Source: Ruminococcaceae bacterium UBA2854 (GTDB lineage: Bacteria > Bacillota > Clostridia > Oscillospirales > Acutalibacteraceae). Taken from it: a DNA stretch of 27,490 nt. The notes beneath the pieces are model-generated. The model had not been told where the DNA came from. It did not search any database and saw only the letters and a program-made list of their open reading frames with translations. The DNA lies in contig DEFK01000019.1 of assembly GCA_002350765.1 (NCBI GenBank), positions 1-27,490 of the forward strand, given 5' to 3'. The position numbers and the translations under genes were made by a program. This document shows, piece after piece, positions 1-7,524 of the stretch; position 1 is the stretch's first letter; each line of letters starts with the position of its first letter.

Positions 1-54
1 CGTTCAACGGGTGGTTTTGATTAACAATTATTGCAAGTAATAAAATATACTTAA

Positions 55-897
55 TTACGCTTTTTCGTACTCAGGGCTCCAAACGGCAAATTGTTCCAAC
101 TGCTCGTCGGTACGATGATAATAGCGCTTACCGTTGTCAAGCTTTGAGATTTCAGTCATCTCGTTATCTGTCAAATTAAAATCGAGAATGTCTAAATTAT
201 CTTTAATGTGGTCAACATTTTTACTGCCCGGTATAACGACAAATCCCATTTGTGTATGCCAACGCAGAATCACCTGAGCAGGTGTTTTGCCGTACTTTTT
301 GCCAAGCTCAATAAAGACAGGCTCTTCCATAAGGCTCTTGTCACCATGACCAAGCGGATACCAGCTCATAAGACGGATGTCATATTTATCAAGAGTTTTT
401 CTAAGCTCCTTTTGCGTAAAATACGGATGCGCTTCAACCTGAATAAACTGCGGTACTATCTCCCACTCGTTCTGTAATTCTTCGATGTATTTACCCTCGA
501 AGTTTGAAATACCTATTGCTTTAGCTTTACCCTCTTTATACGCCTTTTCAAGCTGACGGTAGCCCATAAGCCAATTTCCCGCCGGCTGATGGATATAAAG
601 CAGGTCTACATAATCTACCCCTAAACGCTCTAAGGTTTCATCAACCGCGTTCGGTTTTTCATACTCGGTCGGCCAGAGCTTTGTGGAAAGAAAGATTTCC
701 TCACGTTTAACGTCGCTGTCCTTCATACCACGTCCGACAGCGCGCTCGTTTACATAAACATTAGCCGTATCAATCAGACGACATCCCATTTTCAGAGCCT
801 CTTTAACGCTGTTTTCCGCGTCGGCAGGCGCAAGCAAGTAGGTTCCGATTCCTGTGACGGGACATTTTAATCCGTTGTTTAATGATAAATTATCCAT
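55..897 (-). CDS. Aldo/keto reductase
   Basis: A 280-residue NAD(P)H-dependent carbonyl reductase of the aldo/keto reductase superfamily, cytosolic. The catalytic tetrad is visible: D43 and Y48 in the segment IDTANVYVNE, K73 in STKLWP and H103 in YIHQP. The C-terminal cofactor-binding signature VVIPGSKNVDHI is present, and the length is normal for a single-domain (beta/alpha)8 enzyme. The start at 897 is supported by an AAGGAGG site a few bases upstream. It lies 55 bases downstream of a flavodoxin on the same strand, so the two are probably co-transcribed and controlled by the divergent LysR gene. The natural substrate cannot be told from sequence; small aldehydes or ketones are likely. Confidence 0.93.
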   Translation of the reverse strand: MDNLSLNNGLKCPVTGIGTYLLAPADAENSVKEALKMGCRLIDTANVYVNERAVGRGMKDSDVKREEIFLSTKLWPTEYEKPNAVDETLERLGVDYVDLLYIHQPAGNWLMGYRQLEKAYKEGKAKAIGISNFEGKYIEELQNEWEIVPQFIQVEAHPYFTQKELRKTLDKYDIRLMSWYPLGHGDKSLMEEPVFIELGKKYGKTPAQVILRWHTQMGFVVIPGSKNVDHIKDNLDILDFNLTDNEMTEISKLDNGKRYYHRTDEQLEQFAVWSPEYEKA

Positions 898-952
898 AGT
901 GTTCCTCCTTAGAACTTTAATATGTTGAAGCTTTTAAGCTTCCAGTTTCTTT

Positions 953-1474
953 TTATATAAGACCGTTTTCGGACAGCCAACGCTTTACGCTGTTTTTACA
1001 ACCGTTGGCATTACTTCCTGTTATCGGAAGCCCGTTTTTTACGACAGCGCCGTTAGCAAGTTTTTCGATATCACGCTCGCTTTTACCCATTCCGCTGCCT
1101 TCATTGGTACAAAGCGGAAGTATTGTTTTTCCGCTGAAATCATAGCGTTCCAAAAATGTAAAGACAGCCATCGGCATCGTACCCCAGTAATTAGGATAAG
1201 CGAGAATAATTGTATCATAAGAGTCTATGCTCTCGGGATAAGATTCCAGCTCAGGACGCGCGTTATTACGTAAATCCTTCTTCGCTTCGTCAATGCACGT
1301 CATATAGACAGGCGAGTACGGCTCCTTCATCTTGATTTTGAAGCTATCGGCTTCAATCATTTCTTTAATAGTATCACATACTATTTCAGTGTTGCCGACC
1401 TTAACATAACGCATAGCGCCGCCGAAATAGTTTTCATCCGCTCTTGAAAAATAAGCAATCAGTGTTTTTGCCAT
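953..1474 (-). CDS. Flavodoxin
   Basis: A 173-residue flavodoxin-fold protein that should bind FMN and carry electrons or act as a small quinone/nitro reductase. It opens with the beta strand and phosphate loop region TLIAYFSRADEN, has the FMN-contacting loop AYPNYWGTMP near residue 105 and a late LCTNEGSGMG segment. These features fit the longer flavodoxin_4-type family, not the classical short flavodoxins. A GGAGG site precedes the ATG. It is transcribed divergently from a LysR gene and is followed by an aldo/keto reductase, a recurrent gut-Firmicute arrangement that suggests a response to reactive carbonyls or oxidants (inference). Confidence 0.9.
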   Translation of the reverse strand: MAKTLIAYFSRADENYFGGAMRYVKVGNTEIVCDTIKEMIEADSFKIKMKEPYSPVYMTCIDEAKKDLRNNARPELESYPESIDSYDTIILAYPNYWGTMPMAVFTFLERYDFSGKTILPLCTNEGSGMGKSERDIEKLANGAVVKNGLPITGSNANGCKNSVKRWLSENGLI

Positions 1475-1523
1475 AATAATATCCTCCGTTCATATTTTCT
1501 GCTTAAATTATATCATTAAACTA

Positions 1524-1553
1524 TTGCAAAGTCCAATTGAAATAGTGTATAAT
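1524..1553 (+). promoter_or_regulatory. Promoter of the LysR gene
   Basis: TTGCAA (1524-1529) and TATAAT (1548-1553) are separated by 18 bases and lie 36 bases before the LysR start. The 115-base gap is shared with the divergent flavodoxin promoter and is AT-rich, so LysR binding sites probably sit here, but I could not single one out. Confidence 0.6.
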
Positions 1554-1589
1554 TAATTTAATTATTAAATAGCAAAGTAAGGTGGATTT

Positions 1590-2476
1590 ATGACGACAAA
1601 GCAAATTGATTATTGTATAGAATTAGCGCGGACGCTGAATTTCAGCCGAGCCGCCGAAAACCTTTTTGTCAGCCAGCCGACGTTCTCGTATCAGATAAGG
1701 CTGTTGGAGGAAGAAATTGGTTTTTCTGTATTTGAGCGCAGTGGTAAAGGCGCTGTGCTTACGCCCGCGGGAGCGCAGTTTGTCAGTTTCCTTACTAATA
1801 TGCGCGAAGAACTGAAACGCGCGATTGAACAGGGGCAGAATTTCAGCAGTCAATACAATGACGATATTTCTATTTGTATGATGGTAAGACAGGCGGTTTA
1901 TTTTCTGCCCGAAGCAATGCGTCAGTTCGCAAAGCTGCATCCCGATGTACAGATCACTCCCCAGTTCCGTTACGAAAACAGTATTGAAGGCTTTTTTAAA
2001 AACGAAACGGATATTGTATTCGCGCTAAAAGAAAATACAAAACAAATACCTAACATAAAGGTACACGAGCTTTTTGAAAGCGGAATCTATCTTATAACAA
2101 CCAGGGACGATCCGCTCGCTCAAAAAAATCTCATTACCGAAAGCGACCTTTACGGAAGGACTCTTATGGTCGGAGGCGGTTCTCCACCAGCGTTGAAAGC
2201 CGTTCAACACAGGTTAATAAGCACAGGAAAAATCAAGTATTTTAACAGCGCTAACCATGATACAACCTGCACTAACATCGCCGCAGGCAGAGAATTTGTC
2301 TTGCGCCTGGTTTTCTGAACGATCACAGCGGTCAGTTTATGTGGATACCGTTTGACTGCGAAGAAAGCTTTTCCTGTGTACTCTGTACCCACAAGAATGA
2401 CAACAGAGCCGCGCTGACAGATTTAATAAATATTCTGAAAAATCTGTACCAAAAGGCGGTCGCGTTTCCGCTTTAA
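1590..2476 (+). pseudogene. LysR-family regulator, frameshifted
   Basis: The first 242 codons encode a LysR-type regulator: winged helix-turn-helix at residues 1-60 (FSRAAENLFVSQPTFSYQI) and then the substrate-binding domain. The frame ends at a TGA at 2316-2318. The missing C-terminus continues in another frame from about 2300 to the TAA at 2474-2476, reading LAPGFLNDHSGQF and onward to KAVAFPL, about 55 more residues. Loss of one base near 2303 explains this, since AAGREFVLAPGF is the expected LysR continuation. Joined, the protein would be about 295 residues, the normal family length. It probably controls the divergent flavodoxin and reductase. Either a recent mutation or a sequencing/assembly error is possible. 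AAGGTGG precedes the start. Confidence 0.88.
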
Positions 2477-2533
2477 CATTTCAAGTAGTAATATTAACTA
2501 ATTTTAGCACTGATTTTATATATGAATTGCATA

Positions 2534-2563
2534 TTGTTTTCGTCATACTTACTATGTTATAAT
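2534..2563 (+). promoter_or_regulatory. Promoter of the HydS-like operon
   Basis: TTGTTT (2534-2539), an 18-base spacer and TATAAT (2558-2563) lie 42 bases before the DRTGG start. No other clear promoter is seen between here and 5855. Confidence 0.55.
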
Positions 2564-2604
2564 AAGATGATTAGTAAAAAATCACTATGAAAGGGTGTAA
2601 ACTA

Positions 2605-2952
2605 ATGGTAGTAAAAGATATTATAGACATCTTAGAAGGCGATGTAATCTGTGAAGGAGATTTAACCAAAGAGATTAAAACCGCCTGCGGTTCCGATATG
2701 ATGAGCGACGTACTCGCTTTCGTTAAGGATCAGAGCGTACTGCTTACAGGTCTTGTAAATCCTCAGGTTGTAAGAACAGCCGAGATGATGGATATGGCTT
2801 GTATCGTATTCGTACGCGGTAAGGATCCCGACCAGAGTATCATCAACTTAGCGGAGCAGAGAGATATTACCCTCTTAAAGACTAAATACAGAATGTTTAC
2901 CGCCTGCGGTCTTCTATATTCCAACGGACTTAGCGGAGGTACTAAGGTATGA
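2605..2952 (+). CDS. DRTGG domain protein
   Basis: A 115-residue stand-alone DRTGG domain, related to the domain found in some HPr kinases and CBS/PTA-associated proteins, probably a ligand-sensing or protein-interaction module. The core SDMMSDVLAF, then VLLTGLVNPQVVRTAEM and CIVFVRGKDPD, matches the family. A second, diverged copy lies at 4818. I start it at 2605 because AAAGGGTG is correctly spaced for that ATG; an in-frame ATG at 2587 would add six residues but overlaps the ribosome site. It overlaps the next gene by 4 bases (ATGA), implying translational coupling. Similar genes flank [FeFe] hydrogenase clusters in other Clostridia, such as Clostridium thermocellum. The ligand is unknown. 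Confidence 0.85.
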   Translation: MVVKDIIDILEGDVICEGDLTKEIKTACGSDMMSDVLAFVKDQSVLLTGLVNPQVVRTAEMMDMACIVFVRGKDPDQSIINLAEQRDITLLKTKYRMFTACGLLYSNGLSGGTKV

Positions 2953-3377
2953 GTAACGCTATACATCTTCATTATGATGTATCGGGCGAGGATTTTACAC
3001 GCGCGGGTGAAGCGAGCGGTTCCGTAAAGAAAAGACTTAAATCACTCGGATACGACCCCGATGCAATCAGACGCGTCGCCATAGCTATGTACGAGGCTGA
3101 AATCAATATGGTTATTCACGCCGAGGGCGGATACTGCGACGTTGACATTTATCCCGATAAGGTAGAAATCCTCTTAGCCGATAAAGGCCCCGGTATCCCC
3201 GATGTGGACAAGGCTATGCAGGAGGGCTTCTCAACCGCGCCCGATAACGTAAGAACGCTTGGTTTCGGAGCGGGTATGGGACTTCCGAACATTAAAAAAT
3301 ATACCGACGAGATGAGAATTGAAACAACAATCGGCGTCGGAACAAATTTATACTTAACAGTAAATGTAAATAAATAA
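2949..3377 (+). CDS. Anti-sigma-factor-like HATPase
   Basis: A 142-residue single-domain GHKL ATPase resembling RsbW/SpoIIAB-type serine kinases. Seen directly: N-box AMYEAEINMVIHAEGG, G1 box ADKGPGIPD, and G2 box GFGAGMGLPNIKKY. There is no histidine phosphoacceptor domain and no membrane segment, so it is not a conventional sensor kinase. Proteins of this shape usually phosphorylate or hold a partner protein. It sits between a DRTGG protein and a HydS-like hydrogenase, overlapping the former by 4 bases and 13 bases from the latter, so it may relay a redox or hydrogen signal (inference). A second, different HATPase is embedded in the hyd operon at 6587. Confidence 0.88.
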   Translation: MSNAIHLHYDVSGEDFTRAGEASGSVKKRLKSLGYDPDAIRRVAIAMYEAEINMVIHAEGGYCDVDIYPDKVEILLADKGPGIPDVDKAMQEGFSTAPDNVRTLGFGAGMGLPNIKKYTDEMRIETTIGVGTNLYLTVNVNK

Positions 3378-3390
3378 TTGAGGAATAACT

Positions 3391-4671
3391 ATGGGTACTT
3401 ATTTTCACTCCGTTGAGCTGGAAGTTGATAAGTGCTGCGGATGTACAAACTGCCTTAAAAGATGCCCTACCGAGGCTATTCGTATTAGAGACGGTAAGGC
3501 TCATATTCTCTCGGAAAGATGTATCGACTGTGGAGAGTGTATTAGGGTTTGTCCGCATCACGCTAAAAAAGCTCACAGCTCGGAGCTGGATGAAATTAAA
3601 AAATATAAATACAATGTGGCTTTGCCCGCGCCCGCTTTATACGGTCAGTTTAACAACCTTGACAATGTAAACATAGCGCTCACGGGTTTAAAAGCTATCG
3701 GTTTTAACGATGTTTTCGAGGTTTCGAGAGCCGCGGAGCTCGTTTCAGAAGCTACTAGACAGCTTATCAAAGATAATAAAATAAAAACACCTGTTATAAG
3801 CTCAGCCTGCCCCGCTATCGTAAGGCTTATTAAAATTCGCTTTCCCGAGCTTTGCGAAAACGTCCTGCCGCTTCTCGCTCCGATTGAGACTGCGGCAAGA
3901 ATAGCCAGAAAAGAAGCTATTGAGCGAACAGGTCTTAAATCGGAAGAAATAGGCGTATTCTTTATTACACCCTGCCCCGCCAAGGTTACGGAGATTCATA
4001 CTCCGAACAGCGTTGAGAAAACAGCGTGCAACGGAGCTATCGCTATTTCAAGGATTTACCCCGAGCTTACAAAGGCTATGGATCATCTTGATTACAAAAA
4101 CATCGAGCCTCTAAGCCGTTCAGGTCTTATCGGTATAGGATGGGCTACCTCGGGCGGAGAAAGCGCGGGTATTTTAAGAGATAAATACTTAGCGGCTGAC
4201 GGTATCGAAAACGTTATACGTATACTCGAGGAGCTTGAGGATGAGCATATTAGGGATGTAGATTTCGTAGAGCTCAACGCCTGTTCGGGCGGCTGTGTAG
4301 GCGGTGTGCTTACGGTCGAGAATCCGTATGTGGCTCAGGCAAGAATACAGAAGCTCAGAAAATATCTTCCCGTTACCGTTAATCATCTCAAGGATGACGA
4401 TATGGATAATATGAAATGGGAGAATGAGCTTAAATTCGACGCGGATATTTTCAGACTTAGCGACGACATAGTTAAGGCTATGGAAATGATGGATAAGATG
4501 GAGAAAATCTTTAATGACCTCCCCCACCTTGACTGCGGTTCGTGCGGTTCGCCGACCTGCCGCGCTATGGCTGAGGATATCGTAAAAGGCAACGCCAAAG
4601 AAACCGACTGCATCCATAAGCTTAAAGAGCAGATTCATCAGGTTTACGCTAAGCTTAAAGACACGCTTTAA
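3391..4671 (+). CDS. HydS-like putative sensory [FeFe] hydrogenase
   Basis: A 426-residue iron-sulfur protein. Two 4Fe-4S clusters sit at the N-terminus (C15/18/21/25 and C44/47/50/54). An H-cluster domain follows, with L1 SSACP (137-141), L2 TPCPAK (C195) and L3 NACSGGCVGG (C298, C302). A C-terminal four-Cys 4Fe-4S domain reads DCGSCGSPTCRA. The cysteine normally used for proton transfer in L1 is alanine (A139), as reported for HydS-type sensory enzymes, which have very low turnover. HydS proteins often end in a PAS domain; none is visible here, as the protein stops just after the Fe-S domain. It probably senses H2 or redox state rather than producing H2 (inference). It lies between HATPase, DRTGG and PHP genes, upstream of hydCBA. 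Confidence 0.88.
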   Translation: MGTYFHSVELEVDKCCGCTNCLKRCPTEAIRIRDGKAHILSERCIDCGECIRVCPHHAKKAHSSELDEIKKYKYNVALPAPALYGQFNNLDNVNIALTGLKAIGFNDVFEVSRAAELVSEATRQLIKDNKIKTPVISSACPAIVRLIKIRFPELCENVLPLLAPIETAARIARKEAIERTGLKSEEIGVFFITPCPAKVTEIHTPNSVEKTACNGAIAISRIYPELTKAMDHLDYKNIEPLSRSGLIGIGWATSGGESAGILRDKYLAADGIENVIRILEELEDEHIRDVDFVELNACSGGCVGGVLTVENPYVAQARIQKLRKYLPVTVNHLKDDDMDNMKWENELKFDADIFRLSDDIVKAMEMMDKMEKIFNDLPHLDCGSCGSPTCRAMAEDIVKGNAKETDCIHKLKEQIHQVYAKLKDTL

Positions 4672-4703
4672 GAATTGAGAATGGAGAATTGAGAATTGAG
4701 ATT
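4672..4703 (+). repeat. Degenerate GAGAATTGAGAAT-type direct repeat
   Basis: Directly after the HydS-like stop codon the sequence repeats AGAATTGAGAATGG / AGAATTGAGAATTGAG. Short degenerate repeats like this recur in intergenic DNA of gut Firmicutes. The rest of the gap to 4817 shows no gene and no clear terminator, so the operon probably continues. Confidence 0.5.
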
Positions 4704-4817
4704 GAAATATCGGGCACAAAGGTTAATATAACCGAAATATCTTGTTTCCGACCGTATTAATAATCTTCTAATCTCTCTTAACCCCAATATAATCTATAAA
4801 CTATTTAAGGAAGAATT

Positions 4818-5144
4818 ATGACTGTAAAAGAGCTAATTGAAAAACTGGATTTAAAAATACTTGTTGAGGATGATTTAGAGCGCGAGGTTAAAGATTGCTA
4901 TATCGGCGACCTTTTAAGCTGGGTTATGGGCAGAGCTCCCGAGGACAGCGCGTGGCTTACGGTTATGGGAAATATTAACTCGATAGCCGTAGCGACCTTA
5001 GCTGATGTAAGCTGTATTATCTTAGTTGAAAACGCCGCTCTTGACGAGGAGGCTAAAAATAAAGCCGAAATGCACGGAGTAACTATTCTTTCCTCGGACA
5101 AAAACAGCTATAGCCTTGCTATTAAAATCAGCGAGTTGATTTAG
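4818..5144 (+). CDS. DRTGG domain protein
   Basis: A 108-residue second copy of the small DRTGG module (VEDDLEREVKDCYIGDLLSW, then WLTVMGNINSIAVATLADVS). It is clearly a paralogue of the protein at 2605 but strongly diverged, so the pair may form a heteromer or bind different ligands. An AAGGAAGAATT site precedes the ATG. Its TAG is followed immediately by the ATG of the PHP gene with no gap, so the two are translationally coupled. No enzyme motif is seen. The function is unknown; its constant company with HydS-like hydrogenase and PHP genes suggests a role in signalling. Confidence 0.82.
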   Translation: MTVKELIEKLDLKILVEDDLEREVKDCYIGDLLSWVMGRAPEDSAWLTVMGNINSIAVATLADVSCIILVENAALDEEAKNKAEMHGVTILSSDKNSYSLAIKISELI

Positions 5145-5855
5145 ATGAAATACTATTACGATTTACATCTTCATTCCTGCCTGTCTCCCTGCGGCGATAT
5201 GGATATGACGCCGAACAACATTGTTAATATGGCAAAGCTTCTCGGGCTGGATGTTATCGCTTTAACCGACCACAACACCTCTTTAAACTGTAAAGCGGCT
5301 ATGGAAGTCGGTAAAGAAGTCGGATTAGTCGTTATTCCCGGGATGGAGCTGACTACCAGCGAGGATATTCACGCGGTATGCCTTTTCCCCACTCTCGAGC
5401 AAGCGATAGACTGGAATGACTATGTGGACGAAAAAAGAATAAAAATAAAGAATAAGGCTGAAATTTACGGGCGTCAGGTTATAATGAACAGCGCGGATGA
5501 GGAAATCGGCGAAATAGAAAACCTGCTTTTGCCGTCGAGCAATATCGGTATATACGAGGCTTACCATAAAGCCAAGGAGTTCGGCGGTATATGCTACCCC
5601 GCCCATATCGACCGCGACAGCCTGTCGATTCTTTCCGTACTCGGCGAGATTGACGAATACTGCGGATTCAGGACCGCGGAGCTCGCGGATAAAAGCAAAC
5701 TGCCTGAGCTTAAAAAGCTCCACCCTATCCTCAATAATATGAACATAGTAACGAGCTCGGACGCTCATTACCTCGAGAATATGAGAGAAGCGGAAAATTT
5801 CTTAGAGCTTGAGGAGCTTTCGGCAGAGAACGTAATTAAATATTTAGACAGATAA
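5145..5855 (+). CDS. PHP-domain phosphoesterase
   Basis: A 236-residue metal-dependent hydrolase of the polymerase-and-histidinol-phosphatase superfamily. Metal-binding motifs are visible: DLHLHSCLSPCGD at the start, LTDHNT near residue 42, a glutamate in GMELTTSEDIHAV, H-containing YPAHIDRDS near residue 155 and SSDAHY near residue 203. This set resembles the TrpH/YciV type, which hydrolyses phosphate esters or 5'-nucleotides. It starts directly after the DRTGG stop and ends the operon, followed by a terminator. In this context it could remove a phosphate added by the HATPase upstream, or act on a nucleotide signal (inference). The substrate is not predictable from sequence. Confidence 0.87.
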   Translation: MKYYYDLHLHSCLSPCGDMDMTPNNIVNMAKLLGLDVIALTDHNTSLNCKAAMEVGKEVGLVVIPGMELTTSEDIHAVCLFPTLEQAIDWNDYVDEKRIKIKNKAEIYGRQVIMNSADEEIGEIENLLLPSSNIGIYEAYHKAKEFGGICYPAHIDRDSLSILSVLGEIDEYCGFRTAELADKSKLPELKKLHPILNNMNIVTSSDAHYLENMREAENFLELEELSAENVIKYLDR

Positions 5856-5880
5856 AAGGTTGAGAAATTCAGCCTTTTTT
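5855..5880 (+). terminator. Terminator of the HydS-like operon
   Basis: AAAGGTTGA, a GAAAT loop and TCAGCCTTT form a 9-bp stem followed by a run of T, starting at the PHP stop codon. Confidence 0.85.
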
Positions 5881-5908
5881 CTTTTACCGAAAATTCATCT
5901 GTAATGAG

Positions 5909-5926
5909 TTAGTTGCACCTAACTAA
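5909..5926. promoter_or_regulatory. Possible DtxR/IdeR-type metal-repressor site
   Basis: TTAGTT-GCACCT-AACTAA is an 18-base inverted repeat resembling sites bound by DtxR/IdeR-family iron or manganese repressors. A second overlapping inverted repeat (AGTTAG/CTAACT) covers 5907-5924. It lies about 60 bases before the -35 of the hyd promoter. Its link to hydrogenase control is inference. Confidence 0.35.
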
Positions 5927-5963
5927 GGTGTACTAAATTTAAACATTTTTACCTTAGTTTTTT
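5921..5963 (+). terminator. Second terminator-like hairpin before hydC
   Basis: AACTAAGGT (5921-5929) pairs with ACCTTAGTT (5951-5959) and is followed by TTTTTT. Its left arm shares bases with the 18-base inverted repeat, so repressor site and hairpin overlap. Confidence 0.55.
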
Positions 5964-5985
5964 ATTGAAAAGAACAAAATAATTA

Positions 5986-6014
5986 TAGACAACCGACACA
6001 AATTGTGATATAAT
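5986..6014 (+). promoter_or_regulatory. hydC: Promoter of the hyd operon
   Basis: TAGACA (5986-5991), a 17-base spacer and an extended -10, TGA-TATAAT (-10 at 6009-6014), make the strongest promoter in the window. An interrupted palindrome, CACAA-A-TTGTG (5997-6007), fills the spacer just before the -10 and could be an operator. The 5' leader carries the palindrome ACGTATACGT (6023-6032) and a GTGCGC/GCGCAC stem (6031-6036 with 6056-6061). Confidence 0.75.
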
Positions 6015-6086
6015 AACTCTAAACGTATACGTGCGCCCTAAACAAACCTTTTACCGCGCACAATATCTTTTAAAGGAGGAAAAACG

Positions 6087-6587
6087 ATGCAAAAGAAAAT
6101 CAGCAATCTACCTTTCAAAGGTACACCTGAACAGGAAGCGAAGCTGAAAGAGGTTATCGCCGAATATCAGGATGATCCCGGCGCGGTTATGCCTGTTTTA
6201 CAGAAAGCGCAGGACATTTACGGCTACCTTCCGATCGAAGTTCAGACTATGGTTGCGGAGGGACTGAATGTACCGCTCGAAGAAGTTTACGGAGTATCTA
6301 CTTTCTACTCTCAGTTCGCGCTCTCACCAAAGGGAAAATACAACATTTCCGTATGCCTTGGTACAGCGTGCTACGTTAAGGGCTCGGGCCAGATTCTCGA
6401 AAGACTTTCCGAAATTCTCGGTATTGAAGCTGAGGAATGTACACCTGACGGACAGTTCTCTCTTACCGCCTGTCGTTGTATCGGCGCGTGCGGACTTGCT
6501 CCTGTAATCACAGTTAACGATGACGTTTACGGACGACTCACTGTTAATGACGTACAGGATATTATTGACAAGTATAAAAAAGACTAA
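6087..6587 (+). CDS. hydC: Bifurcating [FeFe] hydrogenase subunit HydC (NuoE-like)
   Basis: A 166-residue NuoE-type thioredoxin-fold subunit carrying one 2Fe-2S cluster, the electron relay of the HydABC hydrogenase. The four ligands are visible as C90-x4-C95 (CLGTAC) and C131-x3-C135 (CIGAC). The N-terminal helical part includes VMPVLQKAQDIYGYLP, typical of the 24-kDa family. AAAGGAGG precedes the ATG. It is the first gene of a five-gene operon ending with hydA. The stop overlaps the next start by one base (TAATG). Together with HydB and HydA it should couple NADH and reduced ferredoxin oxidation to H2 formation, or the reverse, in the cytosol. Confidence 0.93.
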   Translation: MQKKISNLPFKGTPEQEAKLKEVIAEYQDDPGAVMPVLQKAQDIYGYLPIEVQTMVAEGLNVPLEEVYGVSTFYSQFALSPKGKYNISVCLGTACYVKGSGQILERLSEILGIEAEECTPDGQFSLTACRCIGACGLAPVITVNDDVYGRLTVNDVQDIIDKYKKD

Positions 6588-7135
6588 TGCGAGAATTATC
6601 GCTTAATGTTATGGACGTAGCCCAGAACTCAGTCAGGGCAAAAGCAAGCTTAGTTAAAATTATCGTAATCGAAAGCGATAAGGAGGACAAGCTCGATATA
6701 ACGATTGAGGACAACGGCTGCGGTATGACCGAAGAACAGGTCAGTCAGGTTATTGACCCGTTCTTTACCACCAGAACCACTCGAAAAGTAGGGCTTGGAG
6801 TTCCGCTGTTTAAGCTGTCAGCTGAACAGACAGGCGGAAGCTTCGATATTAAATCAAAGCTCGGCGAAGGAACGACTACTAAAGCGTCTTACGTTAAAAG
6901 CCACGTTGATATGACTCCGCTCGGAGATATAAACTCGACCGTGGAAATCCTTATAAGATGCAATCCCGATATCGACTTTGTTTTTACTCACACAACCGAT
7001 ATAAATACCTTTACTCTCGACACCAGAGAGCTGAGAAATGTATTAGGCGATGTGAGCCTTGATAACCCCGATGTTTTAGAGTGGATAAAACAGTATTTAG
7101 AAGAACAAACTCAAATTATTCTCGGAGGTGTATAG
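6587..7135 (+). CDS. HATPase regulator within the hyd operon
   Basis: A 182-residue GHKL ATPase. The N-box reads NVMDVAQNSVRAKA, the G1 box EDNGCGM, and the G2 region TRKVGLGVPLFK. Roughly residues 1-105 are the ATPase; residues 110-182 form an extra C-terminal part (FVFTHTTDINTFTLDTREL) that I do not recognise. It lacks a dimerisation/phosphoacceptor domain and any membrane segment. It is wedged between hydC (one-base overlap) and the HndB-like gene (3-base gap), so it is made in step with the hydrogenase. Equivalent genes occur in hyd clusters of other Clostridia. It differs clearly from the HATPase at 2949. A role in regulating the complex or its expression is inferred; kinase activity is untested. 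Confidence 0.85.
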   Translation: MRELSLNVMDVAQNSVRAKASLVKIIVIESDKEDKLDITIEDNGCGMTEEQVSQVIDPFFTTRTTRKVGLGVPLFKLSAEQTGGSFDIKSKLGEGTTTKASYVKSHVDMTPLGDINSTVEILIRCNPDIDFVFTHTTDINTFTLDTRELRNVLGDVSLDNPDVLEWIKQYLEEQTQIILGGV

Positions 7136-7138
7136 ATA

Positions 7139-7513
7139 ATGAAATCTTTAGCTGAATTACAGGCTATCAGAGAGAAAGCTAAGGCTGATCTCAATCTCAG
7201 AAAAGAAAATCCGAACGCTGCTCGTATTTATGTAGGTATGGCTACCTGCGGTATCGCGGCGGGCGCGAGACCTGTACTTAACGCTTTTACGGAAGAAATC
7301 GCTAAACGCGGTCTTACAGACAGCGTTACCGTTACACAGACAGGCTGTATCGGTATCTGTCAGTACGAGCCCGTTGTCGAGGTTGAAATCCCCGGCGAGG
7401 AAAAAGTAACTTACGTTAAGATGACTCCCGATATGGCTAAAAAGGTTGTTAATGACCATATTGTAAACAAAAATGTTGTTACCGAATTTACAATCGGCGC
7501 ATTCACAGATTAA
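7139..7513 (+). CDS. HndB-like 2Fe-2S ferredoxin-domain protein
   Basis: A 124-residue thioredoxin-like ferredoxin domain resembling subunit HndB of NADP-reducing hydrogenases. After a charged N-terminal helix come MATCGIAAGARPVLNAF and QTGCIGICQYEPVVEV. Three of the usual cluster cysteines are evident (C37, C70, C74); the fourth position of a C-x4-C pair is not cysteine, which is common in this HndB-type branch, so whether it binds a cluster is uncertain. It lies 3 bases after the HATPase gene and 11 bases before hydB, and likely forms a fourth accessory subunit or assembly partner of HydABC. AGGTGTATAGATA gives only a modest ribosome site. Confidence 0.85.
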   Translation: MKSLAELQAIREKAKADLNLRKENPNAARIYVGMATCGIAAGARPVLNAFTEEIAKRGLTDSVTVTQTGCIGICQYEPVVEVEIPGEEKVTYVKMTPDMAKKVVNDHIVNKNVVTEFTIGAFTD

Positions 7514-7524
7514 GGAGGGCAATA

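Noticed and set aside
5997..6014. Rex redox-repressor site at the hyd promoter
   Set aside because: Only one TTGTGA half-site is present; the inverted partner is in the wrong order (CACAA before TTGTG), so I list it only as an unnamed palindrome.
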